In this document: positions 14,588 to 19,910 of the stretch, one piece after another | Layout of the letters: each line of letters opens with the position of its first letter | Numbering within the stretch: position 1 is the first letter of the stretch | Assembly (NCBI GenBank): GCA_964469165.1 | Contig: CAYXXZ010000056.1 | Span: 1 to 19,910 of the forward strand | Reading direction: 5' to 3' | DNA from: CAYXXZ01 sp964469165 | Lineage (GTDB): Bacteria > Pseudomonadota > Gammaproteobacteria > Pseudomonadales > Porticoccaceae | Length of the DNA stretch: 19,910 nucleotides | Position numbers and translations under genes: made by a program | The notes under the pieces: generated by a model | What the model was told of the DNA's origin: nothing | What the model saw: only the letters and a program-made list of their open reading frames with translations | Database searches by the model: none

Positions 14588-16309
14588 TTACCCAAACCTT
14601 ATTCCAAACAGTCCACCGTCTTCTGTGGCGTCCGTCAAACGGGTGGGAAGCACGTAGTCATTAAGATCGAAGCCCTCGATGGTTTCCTTGAAAGCATCGT
14701 CTTCGTTCATCGTCACGATATACTGAAAACCGAGTTCCTGCGCAATTTCCGAACCAAGACGCAACGCACTGATGACCTGGCGCCCGTCAACGCCATCGAA
14801 AAGATGGCTGTCATGGATCAGGAATCCAGGCCCCATCTGCCGCTTTGTGCACAAGCGCATAAGCATCATGTCGAAGCAAAAAATCTGCATGTTCTTGATG
14901 CCCTTGCTCCGTTCGCCCTGCATAGGAAACTTGAAGATCGGTCCGTTGGAGGTTTCGTCGACCGTCATACTACCGGCCGATTCATACAAGCGTTGCGAGG
15001 TTTCCTCGAAGGCGACGATAGCCTCCGCCAGTCGATCCTTCTGCTCGGTGAAATCACGCCGTAGGCGGATCGTGAGGCGGTTGCGCTCGATCTCCAACTC
15101 GTTCTTGGTGCCTTCGAGCTGCTCGGCGGCTTCAAAGCGCTGCCGCAATGATTCCACTTCGGACTCAATTCGTCCCAGTTCGCCTTGCAGCTTGAGGAAC
15201 TGTTCGAGCGCGCCATGGCTCTTGAGAATGCCCAGAATTTCAACGCGCCTATGGTCGAGCTGCGCTTTCTTGCCATCGCGCATCTCGATACGCAGCCTGG
15301 CAGCTTCGAGTTCGCTGGACAGATAGTCCTTGCGATTACGAACCACCGATTCGTGAAAGCTCTTTACGTCCTCGTAGCGGCGCTTGACCAAGTCAGGTAG
15401 CACGACGCCTGCTTCTTGATAGACCGCCTGAAGGTCTTCATGGTCTGGAGGAACCTCGGAGGCGAGTGCGCTTTCTAGATCACGAATGGCTGAGAAGTCG
15501 ATAGTGTTGGCGTTAGCCAACTCGTTGAGTTGCCGGGTCAACGCGGCGCTTTCGATTTCCAGTTCCCGGTATTCCGGCAAAACCTGGAAAGTCTCAACTT
15601 CTGCATGGAGCTTCTTGAGACGGGCTTCTTGAATGGTGAGCTCAGTGCGCAAGTCGGCGGCCTTGCCGATGATTGAACCGAACGCGCCGTTCCCGGCAGC
15701 CTTCTTCAGCTTTTCCAAGGTCTTTTCGCGATCGCGGACAGCTTGCCAATCTCGGGCGATTTGCCAATCCAAACCGAGCAGGAACATCAGCGCCATTTGC
15801 ATGTCGCCGGTGCCCTGCATCGTGGCCTGCTTCTCCGGTGTCATGAAGGCACCACTCGCCTGTCGGCGCACAAAGTAGGCAAACAGTGACCGGAACGAAG
15901 GCGGCTTGCTGCCTGCAGCGTCAAGGCTGCTCAGGCCGAACATTTGTTCGCCGAGGAACGTACACCATTCGGTGGCCGAGAACTTGACCTTCGCGGCAGG
16001 CGGGACGGTCACGAAGATTTTGGCCTTGGAACTACCGCTGCGCTCGACCACCGTCCGTTCTGACTTCAGATCGAAGTCCATGCCGAAGGTGTATTCAGCT
16101 AGTTCCTGGGTGCGGAAAATCGAGTCCGGCCCGGCGTCGGCACCAAGCAGAAAATGTACCAGCTCAACGAAACTGGTCTTGCCGGCGCGATTGCGTGTTT
16201 GCTTGGTGGTTGCCCCTTCTGTTTTTTGGGCGAGCAGCACATTCAGGCCGGGCTTCAGATCTCCAAGATTCTTGAAGCTAGGCAGCGTGCTGAGGATGTG
16301 ATGAATCAT
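14588..16309 (-). CDS. ABC-3C system ATPase, DUF2326 type, 573 aa
   Basis: This is an SMC-like ATPase with an N-terminal Walker A (RNRAGKTS, 39-46; the usual DUF2326 form is RNxAGKS/T). A long coiled-coil middle follows (about 200-440; for example GELGRIESEVESLRQRFEAAEQLEG). The C-terminal half of the ATPase carries the hallmark FLIHDSHLFDGVDGRQ with Asp500, in the Walker B position. DUF2326 proteins are the ATPase component of ABC three-component conflict systems, which pair with a small middle component and an effector. Both partners lie immediately upstream, and the start overlaps the small gene's stop by four bases (16306-16309). Length is normal for the family. Confidence 0.9.
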   Translation of the reverse strand: MIHHILSTLPSFKNLGDLKPGLNVLLAQKTEGATTKQTRNRAGKTSFVELVHFLLGADAGPDSIFRTQELAEYTFGMDFDLKSERTVVERSGSSKAKIFVTVPPAAKVKFSATEWCTFLGEQMFGLSSLDAAGSKPPSFRSLFAYFVRRQASGAFMTPEKQATMQGTGDMQMALMFLLGLDWQIARDWQAVRDREKTLEKLKKAAGNGAFGSIIGKAADLRTELTIQEARLKKLHAEVETFQVLPEYRELEIESAALTRQLNELANANTIDFSAIRDLESALASEVPPDHEDLQAVYQEAGVVLPDLVKRRYEDVKSFHESVVRNRKDYLSSELEAARLRIEMRDGKKAQLDHRRVEILGILKSHGALEQFLKLQGELGRIESEVESLRQRFEAAEQLEGTKNELEIERNRLTIRLRRDFTEQKDRLAEAIVAFEETSQRLYESAGSMTVDETSNGPIFKFPMQGERSKGIKNMQIFCFDMMLMRLCTKRQMGPGFLIHDSHLFDGVDGRQVISALRLGSEIAQELGFQYIVTMNEDDAFKETIEGFDLNDYVLPTRLTDATEDGGLFGIRFG

Positions 16310-16554
16310 GCTGCCCTCCGTGCGACAACGCCGCTTTCGAGTTCGATAGTTCCAAGGGCGTACAGGAGGTCGAGGGCGAGCAGGAACCAGTCATAGGTAA
16401 TGCGCCGGGGCGTCGCCGCCAGACCGGCGTCATGTCTGTTCAATTCTTCCCAAAGCGCGGAGACAGTCTTGGGGTGCGCGAGGAACGTCAAAACATGCGC
16501 GCCGACTGTCAGTAGTGCTCGATCCTGCGGCAGATGCTTGGATGGCAGGATCAT
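16306..16554 (-). CDS. ABC-3C system middle component (MC6-like), 82 aa
   Basis: The protein begins MILPSKHLPQDRALLTVGAH and continues with PKTVSALWEEL. This is the pattern I recall for the ABC-three-component middle component 6: a small winged-helix-like protein (residues about 20-75) that links effector and ATPase. The overlap with both neighbours by four bases (ATGA at 16551-16554 and at 16306-16309) implies tight stoichiometric coupling. Family naming is from memory of the motif and the gene order. The three-gene arrangement supports it strongly. Confidence 0.85.
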   Translation of the reverse strand: MILPSKHLPQDRALLTVGAHVLTFLAHPKTVSALWEELNRHDAGLAATPRRITYDWFLLALDLLYALGTIELESGVVARRAA

Positions 16555-17471
16555 GTCGTCACCATCGCTTGAGCGTCTTCAAAGATCTCGCACTTGTCGA
16601 ACAGATAGGCCATCACGGCCAATACGGCGGCCTTGTGCGCGGGCGTGGTGTTCGCCGTGCCTCCGGCCCATACTTCGAGGCGTCCGAATATCTCATCAGG
16701 ATGGAGCTGAGGACTACCATCTCGCAGTCCCACATATTCGCTCTTGAATGCTTGTGCGATCTGCTCGCCGTAGGTAGGGTTCTTCCAGCTATTGAAGAAC
16801 TGTGCAACGAGCGGCGACTTCTGCATGCCGATCTTCAGGAAGTCGGCAACAGCCTGAGACAGGAGGTTGGCCTCGATCTTTCCGCGCGACACATCCTTCA
16901 CCTCGCTCGTCGTGGGTACGGGCGTGATGCTGATATGGGTGAGTACAGCGGCCAGGTCGCTGAAGCCCAGGTTGATGTTCGCTTCCATAGTCAGCGAGGG
17001 ACCAAACCAGGATTCGAGATCCTGAAGGCTCAACTGACGGAACTTCGCCAGCATTTCCTCGTATCCACAATGTCCGATTCTGATCTTTGGATTGTCTTGC
17101 CTGAGTTTGGCCAGGGCTTCGATGATGTGGGGGCCTAGACGCCCATTGGGTGAGTTGTGGACAAAGGTCCACTCATCAAAATGTTTTTCCCAGTGTTCTT
17201 TGGCCCCCTCGAAGTCCTCGTTGATCTTCTTGGTGGCTTCGGCGGCGCTCATTTCATTCGGCGCGTAGCTCTGGAACAGGATTCGCGCGGAAGGTAGATA
17301 CCCATCGTTCTTCCGGTCTCCTACATTGCCCCACGGCCGGCAAGCCATGAAGTCGTTGGGGTGTACCTTCGACATCAGCTTCTCAAACAGGCGTTGGAAC
17401 TCGTCCCCTTTTGACTCCAAGAAGGCAATGCGGAAGCTCTTTTCGTAGTTGAGCTGCTGTATGCGATCCAT
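16551..17471 (-). CDS. ABC-3C system effector, nuclease-like N-terminus, 306 aa
   Basis: This is the first gene of the ABC-3C trio. The N-terminal 110 residues resemble a PD-(D/E)xK fold: FLESKGDEFQRLFEKLM (17-33), then NVGDRKNDGY (49-58) and ILFQSYAP (64-71). The expected catalytic lysine after the Q/E strand is a tyrosine here (Gln67-Ser-Tyr69), so activity may be altered or the enzyme may use Lys54. The C-terminal half (about 180-306) is helical and should be the ABC-3C C-terminal domain that docks on the middle component (SEYVGLRDGSPQLHPDEIF; AHKAAVLAVMAYLFDKC). The ATG at 17471 follows AAGGCAAGGG at a rather long spacing, 48 bases after the antitoxin stop. System assignment comes from the neighbours; the effector chemistry is inferred. 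Confidence 0.8.
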   Translation of the reverse strand: MDRIQQLNYEKSFRIAFLESKGDEFQRLFEKLMSKVHPNDFMACRPWGNVGDRKNDGYLPSARILFQSYAPNEMSAAEATKKINEDFEGAKEHWEKHFDEWTFVHNSPNGRLGPHIIEALAKLRQDNPKIRIGHCGYEEMLAKFRQLSLQDLESWFGPSLTMEANINLGFSDLAAVLTHISITPVPTTSEVKDVSRGKIEANLLSQAVADFLKIGMQKSPLVAQFFNSWKNPTYGEQIAQAFKSEYVGLRDGSPQLHPDEIFGRLEVWAGGTANTTPAHKAAVLAVMAYLFDKCEIFEDAQAMVTT

Positions 17472-17519
17472 GAGTTCAGACCCTTGCCTTAGTGTTCTTA
17501 GAGCTTTTCAGGCAGAAGC

Positions 17520-17705
17520 TCATGGCTTCTTGGTTTCGTGCACACGATTGATATCGAAAGGAAGTGCCTTATCAGCGGCAATGCGCGTGAGCAGCATCCG
17601 AATGGCGTCCGACACAGACAAACCCATTCCTGCCAACACGTTCGTGGCTTCCTCTTTGATATGTCCGTCAATCCGGGCGCGAACGACATCACTACTGCTT
17701 GCCAT
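17520..17705 (-). CDS. Orphan RelB/DinJ-family antitoxin, 61 aa
   Basis: It carries the ribbon-helix-helix pattern of RelB/DinJ antitoxins: VVRARIDGHIKEEATNVLAGMGLSV as strand plus helix, then SDAIRMLLTRIAADKALPF. These proteins dimerise, bind their own operator and neutralise a RelE/YafQ-type RNase. The ATG at 17705 has AAGG at good spacing; an alternative ATG lies two codons upstream at 17711. No toxin gene follows: only 48 non-coding bases separate it from the ABC-3C effector gene on the same strand. It may have lost its toxin, or have been recruited to control the ABC-3C operon. A promoter and palindrome lie just upstream. Confidence 0.85.
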   Translation of the reverse strand: MASSSDVVRARIDGHIKEEATNVLAGMGLSVSDAIRMLLTRIAADKALPFDINRVHETKKP

Positions 17706-17725
17706 TAACATACCTTAAGCCTTGT

Positions 17726-17763
17726 TGTGGCCACATTGTGCTCCATTTGGGCTGCGATGTCAG
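17726..17763 (-). promoter_or_regulatory. Promoter and palindromic operator of the antitoxin/ABC-3C operon
   Basis: Read on the minus strand, CTGACA (17763-17758, five of six to TTGACA) and CACAAT (17740-17735, four of six to TATAAT) are separated by exactly 17 bases, and the -10 lies about 30 bases before the ATG at 17705. The perfect palindrome TGTGGCCACA (17726-17735) overlaps the -10 edge and the expected start site. RelB/DinJ antitoxins typically bind such operators to repress their own operon. Confidence 0.55.
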
Positions 17764-18031
17764 CAAGTGATCGGGGGTCTCGGCGTGCCGCCGCCGGGCT
17801 CGTGGGCCGCGCTTCGTGCCGAGTCGCGGCCATTTGGCTTTGACCCCTGACGCCTTCGGCCCTACGCGCTCCGCACTTGTCACTTTCCGATTATGAGCTG
17901 CCGATCACGCGATGCATACGCAGCGCGTGGGCGGCGGCAGCGCACCGGACGCGCGCTGCGCACCGCAGACTGGCGTCACGGTGCGCAACGCGGGATGTCT
18001 GCTGTTCATGGCATGACGCAGGAGTGGTGCG
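17764..18031. other. Non-coding G+C-rich region
   Basis: This is the divergent gap between the antitoxin operon (minus) and the small membrane-protein gene (plus). It is very G+C-rich with many GCGC/CGGC runs and no convincing gene. A minus-strand reading, TKRGPRARRRHAETPDHLL, resembles translated intergenic repeats I associate with Xanthomonas-like genomes, but this is only a memory-based impression. Confidence 0.35.
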
Positions 18032-18226
18032 GTGAGCCTCCATCAGATGGTGTTGATCGGATTTCTGGCATGCATGGTCACAGGCGTCCTGTTCATTGGT
18101 GCGCAGTTGCTGTGGTACCTGCTGCTCAGGCTTCACGTCTCACGCTACCGCGTCCGAGTGGTGCAAGTTCACGGCGATGTTGTCGTCAACACCACAGTGC
18201 AGCCTTTGCGTAGACCCGAGGATTGA
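18032..18226 (+). CDS. Small single-pass membrane protein, 64 aa, unknown
   Basis: A GTG start at 18032 is preceded by GGAG at suitable spacing (caGGAGtggtgcgGTG). Residues about 6-33 (MVLIGFLACMVTGVLFIGAQ and on to LLWYLLL) form one strong membrane helix. A basic segment follows (RLHVSRYRVRVVQVHGDVVV) that would lie in the cytoplasm by the positive-inside rule. The gene converges on the integrase gene (stop 18264). The role is unknown. Small membrane proteins beside integrases are common in mobile elements, and toxins of this size exist, but no family motif is seen. Confidence 0.55.
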   Translation: MSLHQMVLIGFLACMVTGVLFIGAQLLWYLLLRLHVSRYRVRVVQVHGDVVVNTTVQPLRRPED

Positions 18227-18263
18227 TCTCGCATCCACTCCCGGATCTGAGGAGGCACCCGGC

Positions 18264-19325
18264 TCACTCCCTCAGCGTGAGGTTGGCCGGTCGCAGGTTG
18301 GTGTAGCGCCGCAGCGTTCCCCAATCCAGATGCCCGGAGAACTGGGCCACTTCATGGATCTGGTAGCCGGCTTCAAACAGGCGGCTGATCCCTTCATGGC
18401 GCAGGTCATGAAAGTGAAGATCTTCGATTCCCAGATGCTGGCAGGCACGCATGAAGTTACCTTGTGCCGACACCGCCTTGTACGGAAAGATCCGCTCATC
18501 GGTGTTCGGCTGGCGCTGGATGATCGCCAGCGCTTGCCGGGTCAGTTTGACGGTGACGTGGTTGCCCTTGCTGCCCTTCGGGCTTTTCATGTCGCGCACC
18601 ACGATGGTCATGGCCTGTTCGTCGATGTCATCCCAGCGCAGGCGGAAGATTTCTCCTTGTCTACGTGTGGACGCAATAGCGAAGTCCATCACGTCGCCCA
18701 TTGGAATGCGGGTCCGGTGGCGGGATTCGGCGAACCGGGCGTGAAGGCGAGTCAGTTCGTTGTCGGAAGGGCGGCGCTCCCGGCGCGTGCTCTCGGCCAC
18801 CAGTTCCAGATGCAGCGCCATGTGGATGCCGCTGTTGAGCGACTCCAGCTGCACCGGATGCCCCCACGCACCGCGTGCCACCTTCAACACCACGCGCAGC
18901 CACTTCAGGTCCATATAGGCCGTGCTGGGCTTGGCACCGGCCAGCAGGCGCTGACGCACATGGTTCACGACCATCTCCGGGGTCAGCGCCGTGGCATCCC
19001 AGTGCCCGAGGCGCTTTTGCAGGTCCATCAGAAAATAGGTCTTGGCCTTGGACCACTGTTTGATCGGATAGAACTCGGCCACGTAGCGATCCACCAGTGC
19101 GGACAGCAGAACTGCATGCTTGGCCGCGAGTGCTGCGACGGCCTTCTCCCCGACACCATCGCGCTTGAGCTCCGCCTCGCGGTGACGACTCCACTGCTGA
19201 GCAGTGGGTTTGTCGGGAAAGGTGCGCGTTTCCTGATGCAGGACCCGATTGCCGCGCATGATGCGAATGGTGGCGCGATAGCTTCGGCTGCCGTCCTTGC
19301 GACGTCGTGCGATGATGGTGGCCAA
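18264..19325 (-). CDS. Tyrosine recombinase (phage-type integrase), 353 aa
   Basis: The start is taken as TTG 19325 because AAGGAG lies seven bases before it. The frame is open further upstream, but nothing there looks like protein or has a ribosome binding site. An N-terminal arm-binding-like region (TIIARRRKDGSRSYRATIRI) opens the protein and a core-binding domain follows (about 65-165). Catalytic residues are Arg222 (RRQGEIFRLRWDD), His306-x-x-Arg309 (HDLRHEG), His332 (SGHLDWGTL) and Tyr341 (RRYTNLRP). It lacks the additional patch that marks integron IntI integrases, so it is a phage/island type. The gene points away from the right element end (19525) and is separated from it by the GGAGCAGT sites and repeat c, the usual int-attP layout. 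It is the best candidate for moving the element. Confidence 0.92.
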   Translation of the reverse strand: MATIIARRRKDGSRSYRATIRIMRGNRVLHQETRTFPDKPTAQQWSRHREAELKRDGVGEKAVAALAAKHAVLLSALVDRYVAEFYPIKQWSKAKTYFLMDLQKRLGHWDATALTPEMVVNHVRQRLLAGAKPSTAYMDLKWLRVVLKVARGAWGHPVQLESLNSGIHMALHLELVAESTRRERRPSDNELTRLHARFAESRHRTRIPMGDVMDFAIASTRRQGEIFRLRWDDIDEQAMTIVVRDMKSPKGSKGNHVTVKLTRQALAIIQRQPNTDERIFPYKAVSAQGNFMRACQHLGIEDLHFHDLRHEGISRLFEAGYQIHEVAQFSGHLDWGTLRRYTNLRPANLTLRE

Positions 19326-19467
19326 TGGGTTGCTCCTTGAAACCTGCGCAATCGACGTGGCGCAGTACGGGAGCAGTATCGGCAATCACCCTGACCCAAG
19401 TCACTGATTTGTAAGACCTGTGGAGCAGTGGATTAAACCCGCCATGTTTGGCGCAAATCCAGAGAAA
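19326..19467. promoter_or_regulatory. Integrase upstream region / attachment arm with two GGAGCAGT sites
   Basis: This gap between the integrase start and repeat c carries GGAGCAGT at 19370-19377 and 19422-19429, the same 8-mer found four times in each b repeat. It should also hold the integrase promoter; I saw no clear -35/-10 pair. Arm sites overlapping an integrase promoter usually allow self-repression, which is inference here. Confidence 0.5.
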
Positions 19468-19525
19468 AGGTCGAAAGATCATCGCCTTATGGGGTATTGG
19501 GGCAGAGAGTCTGTTTTACTCAGCG
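19468..19525 (+). repeat. 58-bp repeat 'c', right element end
   Basis: Inverted copy of 3212-3269. It ends ...TTTTACTCAGCG and is joined to TTAGGCCTC, the start of a gene cassette, making a full GTTAGGC core site. It is not palindromic, so it is not itself an attC. It could be an attP half-site or, alternatively, an integron attI-like end. Confidence 0.85.
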
Positions 19526-19534
19526 TTAGGCCTC

Positions 19535-19852
19535 ATGAGCGGCACTTTCGACCGTCCAATGTTGTTGCTCTCACTCCAGCGCGCACTTCTCGGTGAGGTG
19601 CGCGCTGAGTTGCGCCAGGCATCAATCGAGGCTGATACAACCTCAAAGACCGTTCGGCTCCGCTTTGAGTATGACGGACCTCCTTCGGAGCAGGCACTGG
19701 AAAGTTGTTCTTGTTCCGCTGCCGAAGTCATCGCTGACTTCCCGGCACAGTGGCAACTGGACGAGCAGCACCTTACTGTCCCGGCGCCGGCGCCTTTGGA
19801 GTCACTGGCCCATGTTGCATACCGTCGGCACGAGTCCCAGCATGAGGCCTAA
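19535..19852 (+). CDS. Integron gene-cassette protein, 105 aa, hypothetical
   Basis: The ATG at 19535 lies four bases after GTTAGGC (19525-19531), and the TAA stop lies inside GCCTAAC (19847-19853). Both are hallmarks of an integron cassette. The frame extends upstream through repeat c to 19448, but that part is element DNA, so the short form is preferred. The protein begins MSGTFDRPMLLLSLQRALLG and has alternating strands (TVRLRFEYDGPPSEQALES), a possible CSCS pair and EVIADFPAQWQLDEQHLTVP. It has no signal peptide or membrane segment. I recall similar short proteins in chromosomal integrons but cannot name a function. No ribosome binding site is evident within the cassette, as is common for cassettes. 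Confidence 0.8.
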   Translation: MSGTFDRPMLLLSLQRALLGEVRAELRQASIEADTTSKTVRLRFEYDGPPSEQALESCSCSAAEVIADFPAQWQLDEQHLTVPAPAPLESLAHVAYRRHESQHEA

Positions 19853-19859
19853 CAATCAT
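19847..19859 (+). other. Left half of the cassette's attC site, cut by an IS
   Basis: GCCTAACAATCAT matches the usual R'' start of attC (GCCTAACAATTCAT...). The expected AAGCCG arm does not follow; IS1111-type sequence starts instead. The matching right half would lie beyond that IS, outside the window. Confidence 0.7.
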
Positions 19860-19910
19860 GTATGGACTCCCCCGTCAACCCCTGACGGCATGGTTTTGTG
19901 AAGCACCAGC
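19855..19910 (+). mobile_element. Left end of an IS1111-attC-group insertion sequence, partial
   Basis: ATGGACTCCCCCG at 19862-19874 is the subterminal inverted repeat, set about seven bases inside the element's end as in IS1111-group elements. Its partner type is seen at 24-37. The transposase (an IS110-family DEDD enzyme) would be downstream, outside the window. Confidence 0.7.

Larger units (their letters stand above)
138..19525. mobile_element. Putative 19.4-kb integrative defence element inserted at an attC crossover point
   Basis: Three junctions share the crossover GCG^T. The left one is attC half then b (137/138). The right one is c then cassette (19525/19526). The internal one, on the minus strand, is c then b (3212/3211). 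Removing 138-19525 rejoins GGCTTAACTTAGGCG to TTAGGCCTCATG, a canonical attC right boundary followed by a cassette start. The internal c-b junction is what an unrecombined attachment site on a circle would look like. The cargo is two tyrosine recombinases, a PIN protein, an ABC-3C system and a type I restriction operon with ATPase and HNH genes. The recombinase responsible (18264-19325, 1769-2866, or an integron IntI elsewhere) is not settled by the sequence. Confidence 0.6.

Noticed and set aside
17498..17692. Possible toxin frame overlapping the antitoxin
   Set aside because: It is an out-of-frame shadow of the antitoxin gene (Cys/Arg/Pro-rich, no RelE features).
18264..19325. Integron integrase IntI, given its divergent position beside a GTTAGGC core
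   Set aside because: The IntI-specific additional segment and its usual motifs are absent, and the HDLRHEG/SGHLDWGTLRRYTN motifs are those of phage/island integrases.
18096..19340. 414-aa plus-strand open frame
   Set aside because: It is antisense to the integrase with all catalytic motifs and has no domain of its own.
19448..19534. N-terminal extension of the cassette protein through repeat c
   Set aside because: It crosses the element/cassette junction and starts on a TTG without a ribosome binding site. The ATG after GTTAGGC is the natural cassette start.

Overview
The window is an accessory region, probably from a gammaproteobacterium (Pseudomonas or Xanthomonadaceae type). That guess rests on IS1111-attC-type IS ends, attC-like integron sites, G+C-rich codon use and the style of the integrases. 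Nothing in the window fixes the species. No rRNA, tRNA or CRISPR array was seen.

Outer frame: both ends show integron debris. Bases 1-40 look like the right end of an IS1111-attC-group insertion sequence inside an attC hairpin (about 44-137). Bases 19535-19852 are a small gene-cassette ORF beginning just after GTTAGGC; its stop codon lies inside a GCCTAAC box, which is then cut by the left end of another IS1111-type element. Joining base 137 to base 19526 restores a canonical attC right boundary (GGCG^TTAGGC). The 19.4 kb between (138-19525) therefore looks like one element inserted at the exact G^T integron crossover point.

Element ends: the left end carries a 235-bp sequence ('b', 138-372) and the right end a 58-bp sequence ('c', 19468-19525). 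Internally, on the minus strand, c and b lie directly joined (3269-3212 then 3211-2977), as expected for an unrecombined attP. The 8-mer GGAGCAGT occurs four times (two per strand) in each b copy and twice just upstream of the right-hand c. Two unrelated tyrosine recombinases are present, one near each kind of site (1769-2866 and 18264-19325).

Left module (138-3211): a non-coding, repeat-bearing stretch, a 107-aa and a 53-aa hypothetical protein, and an Integrase_1-type recombinase, all enclosed by inverted b copies. Then come an IS3-family transposase remnant and a 435-aa PIN-domain protein.

Defence cargo, all on the minus strand: a three-gene ABC-3C system (nuclease-like protein, small middle component, DUF2326 ATPase) preceded by an orphan RelB/DinJ antitoxin with a recognisable promoter and palindromic operator; a 177-bp MITE-like palindromic insert; then hsdR-hsdM-hsdS followed by an AAA/ABC ATPase and an HNH nuclease with Septu-like (PtuA/PtuB) architecture. 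From hsdM onwards every stop overlaps the next start, so the methylase, specificity, ATPase and HNH genes are translationally coupled. The whole reads as a mobile defence island living in an integron.
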